Source: Craspedostauros australis (taxonomy: Eukaryota; Bacillariophyta; Bacillariophyceae; Mastogloiales; Achnanthaceae). Taken from it: DNA of 64,000 bases. The position numbers were made by a program, and so were the translations under genes. The stretch spans positions 248,001-312,000 of the forward strand of contig JAMXDE010000017.1 in the NCBI GenBank assembly GCA_026770025.1, read 5' to 3'. Below, in pieces: positions 20,108 through 30,696 of the stretch; the stretch's first letter is position 1, and each line of letters opens with the position of its first letter. The notes below the pieces were generated by a model. The model saw nothing but the letters and a program-made list of their open reading frames with translations. It did no database searches and was not told the DNA's origin.

Positions 20108-22462
20108 CTATACTTCCATCGTCATCGGCGGTTGCACACGCCGCCGTTGGCGTCCCATGAGTCTGCGATCGTCATCTTCCATGGCCCTGCGGATTTCATC
20201 GGCGCGGCTGAAACCCGTTAAATCTTGGTCGTTGCGCTGCGTCTGCTTGTCGTTCATTTCGTCAGAGGGAAGATCGTCATCGATGGTCGTCAGTGGATAC
20301 TTGTTCGTCATGGGAATAAAGGCTTCGTCCTCTTCCTCCGAGTCGTCCTGACGGAAGGCACCGAGAGCGCTGCTGTCGCCGACCGTCGTGTAGACGTCGC
20401 TCATGCCGGAGTAGATGCTGGAGGTCTCCTTGTGAGACGACGGTGCTTCGGAGATGATGGAGGCGGATTCGCTGGCATTGTCAAAGTAGACCTCGTGGCC
20501 TTCCTCCTTCGGTTCTTCCGCGCGCGTTGCCTTCTTGGGCGTCGTGTCGAGCACTGCAACGTTGGGCGGCTTCTGCGGCTGCTGCTGCGGCTTCGTCGGT
20601 GCAGTCACGGATCCGTTGAAACCGCGTTGGAACCAACTCATGGGCCCGGCTGTGGCTGCTGGTTGGGTGCGGTTGGCGGTCTTGAGCATATCGGCATCGA
20701 CAATGACGGTGTTCTTCTCTTTGGACTCCATGGTGGCCAGTGAAAAGCCTGCCATGCTCTCCTCGTCGTTGGAAAACATGGATGCCACGGTCCATGACTT
20801 GTTGTCATCGAATTCCACGGGTGGCTGTTTCACGGTGGTGGCGGCGGCGGCAGCGGCGGCGGGTGCGTTGTTGGATTGCCGACTCGTCTTGCTGCCGGCA
20901 TCCGTGTCATCGTCGCTCATGTCATCGGCCAAGGTCTTGGGCATGAAGACGGCGCTGGGCTGCACGTCACTGCGCTTCTTGACAACTGGAATAGGAAAGA
21001 GTCTCTGGTGATCCGGCGATGAGTCGACCTCGGCCTTGAAGGTTTGGACCTCCTTGCCTCGCGGCGGCGTGCTGGGTTTGGTCAAGTAAATGACGGCATC
21101 GGGTTCGCTGAGCGTGCTGGCATCCGCGACGGAGACCTCGAGGTCACCGGTGGAACCATCGATCATGGTGGGATTCGCAGCCCACGATTCCTTGTTCCTT
21201 TGCAGCTTCTGTTTCTTCGCGGCCGTTGCAACTATCGCCGTATTCGTCAGTGCGGCAACGTCGATGGAGGCGTGGGTCGATTGCGAAGCTTCGCGAATGG
21301 TGGCGAGCTGGTGGCTTTCGGGCGTGACCGGAGCCGAGTAAACTGATTTTGGCGCGGTCTCCAAATCATCCAGAATGTCATCGGACGTCTTGTCCGTCGT
21401 GGCCGAATCCGGAGTCTTCGACGCATCGCGCAGCACCACTTCGGCATCGTCCGCATCGAAATCCGGAATCACCTCCACCTCATAGGGCGGAGGCGGTGGT
21501 GGCGGCAGCTCCCGACTCGAGAAGCGGCGGTACGTGAGCATTCCGGCAACCAGCAGCGCGAAGCACGCGGCAACGACCAAGCCGACGATCAGACCAGTTC
21601 CATTCTTGCTGTCCGAACCACCGCCACCGCCATTCGCTTCCGGCACAATGCTGCGCGCCGAATCGACCGTGACGGAGACGGCCGACACGCTGGGATTCGC
21701 GCCCACAAGCGCGGTGGCCACCTTCTCGCCATCCTGCAGCGCTTCCTCTTGCGCCGTCACCACCTGCCCGCGATCGCCCTCAAACGTCGCTGGCATATTG
21801 ACAATGCCGCGGAATTGTCTCGCTTCCGTCGTTTGCAATTGACGACGACCATTGTCGGCCGCCAGATCGACGCTGACGGCGTCCAGGTTGTCGGCCAGAT
21901 AGAGCTCGAGGTTCGCGCGCAGTGCGTCCCAGTCATCCACGGTGCCGTCGACGGCGATGGAGAACGGAGAAAGTTCAAAGACCCTCGGAGGGGATGACGT
22001 GGGGGCGGAGGTGGGGGTGGCGGTGGGAATGTCTGTTGCAGGGACTGCATCCTCCTTCGCCGCAGTTGGCAGGGCGGTGGGGGCGGAAGTTCGACCAACC
22101 GTGGGTACTTGTGTCGGTGCCATCGATGAGGATCCGCTCGGAGCTGCGGTTGCCAGCAACGGTGTCGGCATGAACGTGGGAGGTGTCGTGGGCATGGCCG
22201 TCGGCTGCGAGGTGGGCGGCGAACTCGGTGCCTGCGTCGGCGCCTGCGTCTCAGGTGCTTCGGTGGGTGCGCGTGTCTCACGATTCTGCTTCAAGTGCCG
22301 CCGTTCCAACAGCAGGCGCTGCAACTCCTGTTCGCGCAGGTTGGTTGAAGAGCGGTATCCTCGCACGCGGCTGGTTGAGGGCGCCGCCAGAGTGCTGCTG
22401 CTAATGAGCAACAGCATCAGGGCCATGCAGCATCGTGTCGTTGTCATTGTTCTCGTTGTCAT
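20108..22462 (-). CDS. Single-pass membrane protein with Pro/Thr-rich stalk
   Basis: 784 aa from ATG 22462, chosen because it gives a proper signal peptide (MALMLLLISSSTLAA core); upstream in-frame Met codons would bury it. Residues about 60-130 are repeats of the PTxAP/TPP kind, a likely O-glycosylated stalk. Residues 165-265 form a small domain (FSIAVDGTVDDWDALRANLELYL ... IVNMPATFEGD ... VSAVSVTVDSA), which resembles the juxtamembrane modules of diatom receptor-like proteins. One membrane span lies near residues 285-308 (GLIVGLVVAACFALLVAGML), followed by a Pro-rich linker and a long acidic, Ser-rich cytosolic tail (about 475 aa) with no enzyme domain. It may sit in the plasma membrane or Golgi and act in signalling or wall contact; that is inference. 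Confidence 0.7.
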   Translation of the reverse strand: MTTRTMTTTRCCMALMLLLISSSTLAAPSTSRVRGYRSSTNLREQELQRLLLERRHLKQNRETRAPTEAPETQAPTQAPSSPPTSQPTAMPTTPPTFMPTPLLATAAPSGSSSMAPTQVPTVGRTSAPTALPTAAKEDAVPATDIPTATPTSAPTSSPPRVFELSPFSIAVDGTVDDWDALRANLELYLADNLDAVSVDLAADNGRRQLQTTEARQFRGIVNMPATFEGDRGQVVTAQEEALQDGEKVATALVGANPSVSAVSVTVDSARSIVPEANGGGGGSDSKNGTGLIVGLVVAACFALLVAGMLTYRRFSSRELPPPPPPPYEVEVIPDFDADDAEVVLRDASKTPDSATTDKTSDDILDDLETAPKSVYSAPVTPESHQLATIREASQSTHASIDVAALTNTAIVATAAKKQKLQRNKESWAANPTMIDGSTGDLEVSVADASTLSEPDAVIYLTKPSTPPRGKEVQTFKAEVDSSPDHQRLFPIPVVKKRSDVQPSAVFMPKTLADDMSDDDTDAGSKTSRQSNNAPAAAAAAATTVKQPPVEFDDNKSWTVASMFSNDEESMAGFSLATMESKEKNTVIVDADMLKTANRTQPAATAGPMSWFQRGFNGSVTAPTKPQQQPQKPPNVAVLDTTPKKATRAEEPKEEGHEVYFDNASESASIISEAPSSHKETSSIYSGMSDVYTTVGDSSALGAFRQDDSEEEDEAFIPMTNKYPLTTIDDDLPSDEMNDKQTQRNDQDLTGFSRADEIRRAMEDDDRRLMGRQRRRVQPPMTMEV

Positions 22463-22960
22463 TGTTTTGATGCCTTGCGGAGTTGCAGGTCTCTCCCTCA
22501 TCCTTGCCATGATCATGGTCATGATCCGATCCACTCTGCGCTGAAGCTCTTCGCTCTGCAATTGAAGCAATGCAATCGTCGCCTCACGATACTTCCGTCA
22601 AATGCAATCAACTTGAACTCAACTCAAACAAATGAATCCGAACTGAGGCGAAGAATGAGAAACGACGCAAGTCACAGCAACTTGGTGGAAAGCGCGAAGC
22701 CAGCGGGTGGGTGGGAAGAGGTGAATGTTGGCACCGAGCTGCTCCGTCACGCAGTGCGCCAAAACGCATCAAAATTTCCAACAGGACTGATGCGTTGGAT
22801 GGACATTGGTTTCCGTTGGAGCGTGTCACACGACTTGGTCGGACGATGCGACAAATGTAGCTTGGAGAAATCACTCGGGACTTGTCAAGACTACGCGTGA
22901 CTCAAAGCATCATGTTGTCACAAGGAATCGTCATGATTTTGACATCACAGAATTCAATGC
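22463..22960. other. Promoter-side region up to the left edge of repeat copy A
   Basis: About 500 bp between the start at 22462 (-) and the point where homology with copy B begins. Short open frames only; no recognisable gene. Likely 5' flank of the membrane-protein gene. Confidence 0.4.
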
Positions 22961-23615
22961 TACGGAGGGTACGGAGGAAGATACCGAGGAGGAAGATACT
23001 GAAGTGGATGACCACGTCCTGCACAAGGAGGCAACTGAGGATAGCACACAACATGGAACACCAACAGGCTGGGCGAAACACCACGAAGTAGGCATTCCAA
23101 GCCCTTCCCAACCACACCAGAAGCGAGGGAAGGACAGACCAACCAGATGGACTCACTGGGATACACAATGGTCGCGCAGGAACAGATCAAGAACAACCAC
23201 AAGCCGACCTTGGCTGGACAGTGACAGGATGCACAGAACAGGATAGAACAACAACCTGTTCATTGTGAATCGCTCCCCACGAGTAATATCACAAATATCA
23301 GAAATCTACCATGTTACATATATAGCACACCCAAAACCACATGGTTTGATGATGGTTCCTTGTCGACTTCACAGATGCTGTGCCACATCACTCCAATGTC
23401 ATGGACCGCCCCTCTGTCACCACATCTTCAACCCTCTTGCATCACCCATCGTGGACGTGGTGGCATCAGCTGAGTGGTTCCACTTCCACACTGTCCTGCA
23501 TGCAGTCTGCATTGGCACTGGTTCTCACCACATCCACATTCCACCACTGTTGCCTCCAGCCACCTCCTGTTCTCTGTCGTTCCATTCACTTCGACGATGT
23601 GTGTCGGAAGCCGGT

Positions 23616-26600
23616 TCAAGCTGAAGAGTACTTCAACTGGACACCGAAACTCTCGGTCTTCCCATGCTCATCACGGTGAATACCCGCGTCCGCCAGCACC
23701 TTCGAAGATGGGGACTTGCCGATCGGTACGGCGAAGTCTGGCGCAAGGTGGGTCTCATCAGCTTCTGCTTCTGCTATGGCTGCATTTCTGGCTTTCTCCT
23801 TGGTCACTCCCAGCTCGGATTTGATCTTGGCGTTGACCTTGCTCTTGAATCGCCGAATCAACCTGGTTGGATCAAAGGCCCGAACCCAAGAGTATACCAC
23901 TTCTTTCATCTCTTCCATGACGGCAGCCTTCGTCACGATGTCGCGTTCTTTGCGCAACGCATTGGCGACAGCGCGCTTACCAACATCTTCATCTCTTTCG
24001 CGTTTGGCCTCAGCAACATTGGCTTGGGTCATCGTTTGATTCACAAGACTTTCTGGTCGGCTCGCCGCACAGTACACACGATCTTCGCCAAATGGAATGT
24101 GGAGGAGCTCGTGAAGGACCTTGTTCTTGTTGTTGTGGATGTCTTCGTTGGAAATCTTCCGATCGTTTGATTTATCCTTTGCCTGGATGCAGATGGTGAC
24201 GAGCTTGAGGTTCTCCCACACGGTCTTGTTGTTGACCACCTCCTTTTGAGCAACCACGACGGACACGTATCCGTCTGCCAAGTTACTGCTGCCTTCTGCG
24301 ACGCTTGCGATTGGAGGGTGGAACGCCTGCGTCCCTTCCTCCAGCGTTGGTTTTTCCATGATGGCGTATCGCAGAACCCAGAGTCCATTGAGGTAGTCCT
24401 TGTCAATGGTCAGCGTGTCTTCGCTACTATACTGGAGAGGGGTATACTGCGTGAGTTGATTGGTGTCGGCGAAGGGAGTACGATTGTTGTGTTCGACCTC
24501 CCAACCTTGCAGATCTCTCCAGTAGGTTTGGTTCTCTTTCTCCTCTTTTGGGCTGCGTTGTGGTTGTGTTTGCCCCAATGACAAGCCCATGGGTGACTTC
24601 TGAAGGTACATGCCCTCCATGGCAAACTCTGATGGAAAAGCAACAGGGTACCATCCGCGAAGCCCTTCCCACGAGTCTTCTATGTCCTTGTCCATGAATA
24701 GAGATTCGAGAGTACCACCATCGCCTCTCACTTTCGATGCATACATCGCAGCGCCATCCTCGAGCATCGATTTCAGATCCTTTCGATCTTCTGGTTCCAC
24801 AGTCGTGGCTGCTGCTATCACACTGGAGAGGAATTGGACTGCGAGTGCTTCATATGCGAATGGTGTTGTCCCCAAGGCTTCATCGGCATGCGCCATGACT
24901 TCTCCACCAGCGATCAGCCAGCCACAGAGCCGCTGCATGGCAGGATCCATGAGGAAAGGGTACATCTCAACTCCCCTGTCTTCCTGTTCTGCCTCGGAGG
25001 AGAAATCCGCGAATGATTGGGTTGTCAGGAGGCCAAACTTGCCAAGGAGATTGCGTATCTTGATGTGGCGCTTACCAAATTGTTGGAAGCGGATGGCATC
25101 TTTCAGAGCCTTCTCTCGGATGACATGGGGAGCGTCACCAGGATACACCGTGATCTTTTTCTGGAAGAGGAGGGCAGCGTAAGCGCTTGCTGCAACCTGT
25201 AAGCGAAAGTTTGGGTTCTTCCACACGGACGACATGCCGTTGGTTGTGCAGTATTTCTTGAAAACAGTCGTGATGATCTTGGCTTGATGGCGGGGATCAC
25301 CATATGAGAAGTTTGTGGTTGCAAGCTGGAACACCAAGGCAGAGGTCATTCTTGAGTTGTGATGGACGATATCGTTGAGGAGGGGATATTCTGGAAGCTG
25401 TTGAAAGGGTGGAAATTTGTGCCACAAGCCTGGATACTCTTGGCAGAGAACCTTGTAGACATCTCCAACCTTTCTTTTGGCAATTGGTTGAAGTTGCTTG
25501 AAGTTCTCATGCACGGTTCCTTCCATGTCACCATGGAGGCCTGTCCCTGCAATGGAGAACACCACCTGCAGTGATTCCTTCTGCGTCTTCTTCCATTCCT
25601 TCTCATTGAGACGGTTTCCGCTTTCGTCTGGGTTGTTGCATCCCATCATGATGAATGCAGCAAGATCCTCACCAAGATCTTGGTAGTTGCGGATGATCTC
25701 ATTGACGAGGTTGGGTCGGGATCCTGCTTCATCGATGGCGACGACGATTCGCACCTTGTCTTCCTTGGTGCTGCGGTCCTTGATCATTTGAGCGATCTCG
25801 ACAAAAAGAGCTCGGGTGCCCTTGTCTTGATCCACGAGCTTGTCGATGGTTGTCTTGAGACTGATTCGTGCTTCACGTTGTCGCTCATCGCCGCGTTTAG
25901 CAGTAGGAATGTCCTTTTCGACATCCAGATGGATGGAAAAGGCAGCATCTCTCGAGAACGCGCTCGCTGCGAGCTCGGCTGTCTTGCCACTCCCGCTGGC
26001 AGAGCAGTACAGCAACACCAGGTCGCGGTCTGCCTCGTCAGTTGTCTTTTCCATGTACAGCTGCGGTGGCGATCTTCCATCTCTGGCTTGATGTCGGAAC
26101 TGAGGGTTGCCGAGGTAGAAGACCTGGTGAGAAGAATACGAATCGCTGTGTCCAGTGGAAACTTTCACTTGATGGAGTCTTTTTGTTGTATCGTCGCTGA
26201 TGGCTTGGTTCAACTTGTTGATGATGGCATCTTGGAGTGATGCTGGTGAGCCTCCGCTGAGGGGTGGGAGTCCTGTGAATGATTGGTGAGCAAACTCGAT
26301 GTTATTGACGTTGCAGAGCCAATGATGAATTGTGTCGGTCTTTTCGCTTTCAGAACAACGTGTTGCCATTTCAAGCACTTTTTGTTGGTAGTCTGTGTCA
26401 TTGAACATCGAGGTGTACACGAGTCGCGAGTCGACCGCTGCCCCGACAGCAGTGAGATCGAAGCCTTCACGTGTCAAACGGTCTTGAAGTCCCTTTGCGG
26501 TCCATCTCGCATCCCAGAACCTGGCATCTCTGAATACCGATTCCCATGGAGGAGGTGACATTGTGCCAGATCCGTTGGAGAGAGGCTTGGCGACAGTTGC

Positions 26601-26759
26601 TGCAAGTACGCTGCCTTTCTGGTCATCCTGTGGATTGGCGGAAGAGGAATCCATTGGGGGAAGTTTCTGCTGGCTGCTATTGCTCTCGTTGTCGTTGTTC
26701 TCCCCCGTTGTTGTGAATGTTCTTGCGGAGTGTGGTATTCCAACTCTTGGGGGTGTCAT
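23616..26759 (-). CDS. Large P-loop NTPase, copy A (STAND/RHS/Crinkler-like architecture)
   Basis: 1,047 aa from ATG 26759, no intron needed. An ATPase core lies in the first half. Walker A is CSASGSGKTAEL near residue 252, with Ser replacing the first Gly of GxxxxGKT. A basic/acidic helix follows, then Walker B VRIVVAIDEAGS near 340, and a sensor-like strand FIMMGCNNPDESG. This is followed by long helical regions (LQVVFSIAGTGL, HKFPPFQQLPEYPLLNDIV, FAYEALAVQFLSSVIAAA), as in STAND-type NTPases and in the NTPase of RHS/Crinkler proteins. I see no LxLFLAK-type Crinkler N-terminus or signal peptide, so the family label is tentative. The C-terminal 130 aa are Lys/Glu/Ala-rich. The N-terminal 160 aa and a block near residues 918-995 differ strongly from copy B, while the core is nearly identical. 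Confidence 0.7.
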   Translation of the reverse strand: MTPPRVGIPHSARTFTTTGENNDNESNSSQQKLPPMDSSSANPQDDQKGSVLAATVAKPLSNGSGTMSPPPWESVFRDARFWDARWTAKGLQDRLTREGFDLTAVGAAVDSRLVYTSMFNDTDYQQKVLEMATRCSESEKTDTIHHWLCNVNNIEFAHQSFTGLPPLSGGSPASLQDAIINKLNQAISDDTTKRLHQVKVSTGHSDSYSSHQVFYLGNPQFRHQARDGRSPPQLYMEKTTDEADRDLVLLYCSASGSGKTAELAASAFSRDAAFSIHLDVEKDIPTAKRGDERQREARISLKTTIDKLVDQDKGTRALFVEIAQMIKDRSTKEDKVRIVVAIDEAGSRPNLVNEIIRNYQDLGEDLAAFIMMGCNNPDESGNRLNEKEWKKTQKESLQVVFSIAGTGLHGDMEGTVHENFKQLQPIAKRKVGDVYKVLCQEYPGLWHKFPPFQQLPEYPLLNDIVHHNSRMTSALVFQLATTNFSYGDPRHQAKIITTVFKKYCTTNGMSSVWKNPNFRLQVAASAYAALLFQKKITVYPGDAPHVIREKALKDAIRFQQFGKRHIKIRNLLGKFGLLTTQSFADFSSEAEQEDRGVEMYPFLMDPAMQRLCGWLIAGGEVMAHADEALGTTPFAYEALAVQFLSSVIAAATTVEPEDRKDLKSMLEDGAAMYASKVRGDGGTLESLFMDKDIEDSWEGLRGWYPVAFPSEFAMEGMYLQKSPMGLSLGQTQPQRSPKEEKENQTYWRDLQGWEVEHNNRTPFADTNQLTQYTPLQYSSEDTLTIDKDYLNGLWVLRYAIMEKPTLEEGTQAFHPPIASVAEGSSNLADGYVSVVVAQKEVVNNKTVWENLKLVTICIQAKDKSNDRKISNEDIHNNKNKVLHELLHIPFGEDRVYCAASRPESLVNQTMTQANVAEAKRERDEDVGKRAVANALRKERDIVTKAAVMEEMKEVVYSWVRAFDPTRLIRRFKSKVNAKIKSELGVTKEKARNAAIAEAEADETHLAPDFAVPIGKSPSSKVLADAGIHRDEHGKTESFGVQLKYSSA

Positions 26760-28752
26760 CTGCTGTATATTGTGGGTGGACGGTTGCAGGCTTCCTGTGA
26801 CGTTGGAAAGAACTGTGGGATATGCGCTGCATGTCTTGAGGAATCAGTGAGAATGGTCAAGAGAGAAAACGCGACAGAGACGATGGGGATGACGAAGCTC
26901 AGCAACAAGCAACAGCATACAACGAGCAACAGGTACAGTTGAAAAGAAGCACAAGAGAAAGACAGATCGTGAGAGATGGATGTCAGTTGGTTGGATTTGG
27001 GATGGCACGATCAACTCCCTTCCCACAACGGATGGGTCTCCAGTACAGTACAATACAGCACCATACCAACATTCCATCCTCTCGAATTGAACAACCCTGA
27101 CACAAGGCCAATCTCCATCACAACGAGGAGACACCGTGGTGGGCCTTCCTTGTCAGTGTGAATGTCATTGGTAGTGTCAGTGTGGATGTGAATATCCGTT
27201 GGTGGGGTATCGATTCGTTCTCTCAGTTCGACAAAGTTGGAATGGTTTGAAGTGCAATACGATGCCAGGCCTGCATCCAACCATATACTGACCTTTGATC
27301 TCTCCCAGAGACTTGCGTTTGCTATGCTTGCTGCTTGTGTTGCTGGGGTCGTGACCAGCACTGAGGCTCGCATCTTCACTCGCTTCTTCACTCGCTTCAA
27401 GCGTGGCAGAAAGCGCCGACATCCAATCATATCCTTGCCTTTGTTCTTTCCAGAACCTTGAGTTTGCTGTGTTTGTTGTTGGTTGTCAGAGTTGTGGCCA
27501 GCACTGAGGCTCGTTGCTTTGTTTGCTTCAAGTGTGGCAGAAACGTGCCAAGATGCGGACTTCGTGGTTGCCACGCCAAGAAAGGAATCAAGACAGTGGA
27601 TTGTCCTGTCTTGCTGTTGTCACGACAGTCGTCTTGTTGGAGGAGTTGGTGCTCTGTGGATGCTGGTGATCCTTTCGCTGCTGATTGCAACTGTCGTTGT
27701 TACTGGCGACAATGCAGATGAAGATGCAGACGAAGATGATGACGAGGAAGATGGCCTTGCTTCTGAGGAAGATTGATGTTTGTGGTCCTGTTTGATTGAT
27801 GTCTGCAATTGTGTTTGATTGCGTTGTTGTGTTGTTGTTGTTGTTGTTGTTGTTTCTTTCGCCACCACGAACATCTGGTGTCCTGAAACGCTCTGCGGTT
27901 CACAGGTTCTCTGTGTAACCTTGGGAGTTGTCAGGTTCTGGTGCGGTCTCTTCGAACCCTGTGTTACTCCCAGTCTTTGTGTTCTGAAACGTTCTGTGGT
28001 TCACAGAGGATCCCATTTCTTCGTTCTTCGAAGTTGTCAGGTTTTGGCGCAACCTCCTCGAACTCTGTGTTGTTCCAAGTGTGACGCCAACAAGAAAACG
28101 GCGACGATTGATCAATCGCCACATTTGAGTGGAGATCCAGGTTCAAACCCATGCCACCTCCACTCACATGAACATGTTGGCACGAGGATGTTGCGCACAG
28201 TGATTGAGCAGTTGCAACATGCCATGCGAAGTGCCGTGTTGTGTTGTGATGTGCTCTCCTGTGTTGTACTGTGCTGTGTTGTGTTGTGCTGTGTTGTGCC
28301 ATCATCCAGTGTCTGTGCTCGAACAGGTCCATTCTCACGTGTTCGTCAACCAGTGGAACCAGTACCAAACAGGATAGAGCACAGCAGAATAGAACCCAGG
28401 ACGGTTGGGTTCGTTCTGGCTCACGGAGGAGTCATCCACTCGAGGCGACAGTGCTGGGACCGGGTGCAATGCTCACTCGTGTAGAATACAATTCCACCAT
28501 ACTATACCATACGGTAATACACCATAACACACTCTGCAATACAACACAACACAATCCAATGCAGCTCCATATCTACAAGCACATGGACCAATGCAGCAGA
28601 GTACTCCAAACACACACATCGACTCGTACTGCATCAGTCTACACGATCGACTCTGCTCTATTCTAATCCACTCTGCTCTATTCTATTCCATTCCATTTTA
28701 CAACGTTCCATTCTACGACATTCCATTCTACGACATTCCATTCTACGACACT
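26760..28752. other. Conserved spacer of repeat copy A
   Basis: About 2 kb between the NTPase start and the reductase stop, closely matched at 44615-46570. It contains two tandem repeats: a unit of about 147 bp seen at 27301 and 27448 (core CCAGCACTGAGGCTCG), and a unit of about 100 bp near 27880 and 27985 (core TTCTGAAACGxTCTG then GGTTCACAG). A TGT microsatellite (27822-27853), CTACGACATTCCATT repeats (28695-28752) and a 9-bp-stem hairpin (28126-28166) also occur. A minus-strand frame at 27011-27574 stays open in both copies despite four indels that are all multiples of three. It starts only at a GTG codon, so I do not call it a gene. Confidence 0.6.
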
Positions 28753-29579
28753 CTACAAATCAGAATCCACCGCTGGACCACCAACGATGCTGTACCTGCC
28801 ATCCACATTGATCGTCTGACCTGTGATTCCCGTCCCACCCATCGACAAGAATGAAACCATGTCCGCAACCTCATCCGCTGTCACATTGCCCAACGGTGCA
28901 CGCTCCTGCATCTCCTGTCGCATAGCTCCAGAGTTGGCAATGTCACCCTTGGCCACCACCGTGTTCAAGGGACCCGCGCTGACCGCGTTGACGCGCACAG
29001 GTACCATCTCCAGTGCCAGACCGCGCACGATGGATTCCAGGCTGGCCTTGGCCGGTCCCATGACATGATACAATGGGATGGCGCGCACTGATCCCAAGTA
29101 CGTCAAGGCTGTGATGGTGGAGTGGCGTTCCATGTGAGGCTGTGCATGTCGTGCCAGTTCGATGAGGGAGCATGCTGAGATGGCATGGGCCTCTTGATAC
29201 AGTAGTCTTCCAAGGTGGTATTCAGCAAGGGTCGGTGCAGGTTGTTGGCAAATGCCACGGAATGCACAATGGCATGCAATGGACGATGGTGTTGTGACAC
29301 GTGTTGAAAGAGTTTTGGGATATCGTGTTGGACATCGCAGATGAGGCCTGTCAATGACGGATGTTGTTGTTGCTGTTGTGCATTATGTTGTTGTTGCTGC
29401 TGTCCGATGTGCTTGTACATCATCCGTTCCACCTTGGCGCCGATCTTTTCATTCTGATACATGAGGATGACATCGTAGTTGTTGTTGAGAAAGGAGCGGA
29501 CGCAGCTCCATGCGATGGATCTGGCATTCGCAACCCCCAAGACCAATGCGAGCGGTCGTTGAGCTTGTTGGATGCTCAT
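28753..29579 (-). pseudogene. fabI-like: FabI-type enoyl-ACP reductase-like, frame broken, copy A
   Basis: The N-terminal part starts at ATG 29579 with a FabI-like nucleotide fold, LVLGVANARSIAW, then DVILMYQNE, a His/Gln-rich insertion, LTGLICDV and LHAIVHSVAFAN. The C-terminal part runs in another frame: HAISACSLIEL, ALTYLG, then YHVMGPAKAS with the FabI Tyr-x6-Lys catalytic spacing (the first conserved Tyr is in TYLG), VRVNAVSAGP, and GITGQTINVDGRY. The switch of frame lies at about 29190-29206 and is shared with copy B. Family role: last reduction of type II fatty-acid elongation, normally plastid-located in algae; here no targeting peptide is seen. Either a duplicated pseudogene, or the break is bypassed by a very short 26-nt GT-AG segment, which would delete part of a conserved helix. 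Full length would be about 275 aa, normal for FabI. Confidence 0.7.
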
Positions 29580-29780
29580 TGTTGTGGTGTGCTCTGCAGC
29601 GAGAGTTGCGGATGCAGAGCGACTCTCTCATCTGGAATGCTTCGTGATGTGGTCTCCATTGGAGATGATCACCCTCGCAGCCATGTCCAACGCAACGCAA
29701 TGCAACGCAACGCAACTCCGATCTCAGTCACAACCACGAAGATCACAGATGTGTTGATGATGTTGATGGTTTGGTTGGAG

Positions 29781-30696
29781 TCGAAAGATCTCTTTTTCTG
29801 AGATTGTTCGATTTCGTCGAATTTTGTGTGACTCGTGAATGGACCCACCTGAGTAAAATCGAGTCCGGTGACGAACCCGACGTCATCATTGACAGAATAC
29901 GTCATCTATCATTGAAGATCCATAAGTAAGATGACGTCGTGTGAATAGGTGTTCGCATGTTGAGAAAGAACAATCAGCGACAGCTGGGAACGAAATGGTT
30001 CTTGTGTTGGAAAGAACCGACGTGTGCGTGTCCATGGCGGAGAAACAACGAAGCACATCAATTCCGATCAACGAGGGAGACAACGCGAAAGACCAGATGG
30101 CACTGTTGCGGATTCTTGGAGACTCCGCGATTCGCATGGAACAGGAGGTGAAGACAACCGACACTCAGACAGCTGATCAGATTGGATGCAGAGGAGCATT
30201 GGTATGAGAAGGAGCGTTGCGGCATTCCCGGGAGTCTGAGGTGTTGGCCCAGTTGGTGGATTGGGACATAGCCTCTCCATTTCCTGCGTGGTTGTTGGTA
30301 CCTTGTGGACGTGGCTGATTGAGCGATCGTTGAAGTTGCGCAAAGAGGGCGTTCTTCGTTACTCTCTCGCTTTCTGCTGATCTGTTCAGCTTTGGAGAGG
30401 AGGGAAGGGAGACAGAGATGCAGAGAGATAGCTTCTGCTGACTCTCTGTTGTGACAACAGCGAATCACTATCACTGCTCCGCACTCTGCGATCCTCAAAG
30501 CAACCACTGTCGCTGTGATTCCTACTATATTCTGCACATCTCTCAGATCGCACTATCGATACAGTCACGCACAAGTGACAGGCCATCCGTGAGAACTCTC
30601 TCTCTCTCTCTCTCTCTCTCGACAGAAGAACAGCACAACATCGGCACAACGTCGACACCACCGTAAAGACAGCGATAGATCTTGCCTCATGCAACC
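29781..30696. other. Unique region between copy A and the 286-aa gene
   Basis: About 0.9 kb with no convincing gene. It has a CT microsatellite (about 30596-30620) in the leader just upstream of the plus-strand gene starting at 30697. Confidence 0.45.
30596..30620. repeat. (CT)n microsatellite
   Basis: A pure CT run of about 12 units ending 77 bp before the start codon at 30697. Pyrimidine tracts of this sort are common in 5' leaders. Confidence 0.85.

Larger units (their letters stand above)
22961..29780. repeat. 6.8-kb direct repeat, copy A
   Basis: From about 22961 to 29780 the sequence matches 40706-47579 in the same orientation. The offset grows from 17,745 to 17,818 bp because of small indels. 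The left junction is inside an (A/G)GAGGAAGATACxGA run, the right junction just after GGTTTGGTTGGAG. Both coding and non-coding parts match closely. I find no terminal inverted repeats and no obvious target-site duplication, so it looks like a segmental duplication or a poorly bounded mobile unit. It holds a P-loop NTPase ORF, a 2-kb conserved spacer and a FabI-like reductase remnant, all on the minus strand. Confidence 0.9.

Noticed and set aside
22806..23246. 146-codon plus-strand frame at the left edge of copy A
   Set aside because: It crosses the duplication boundary, is not kept in copy B, and has no domain.
28126..28166. tRNA-like sequence with GGTTCAAACCC in the repeat spacer
   Set aside because: No matching T-stem, D-arm, or anticodon arm can be drawn; only a simple hairpin remains.
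27819..28484. Cys/Val-rich plus-strand frame in the repeat spacer (and 45666-46484)
   Set aside because: It arises from TGT/GTGTTGT repeats; lengths and C-terminal frames differ between the two copies.
29187..29206. A 26-nt GT-AG intron to restore the FabI-like frame
   Set aside because: It would be far shorter than any other intron here (137-354 nt) and would remove conserved residues of the reductase helix; kept only as an alternative.
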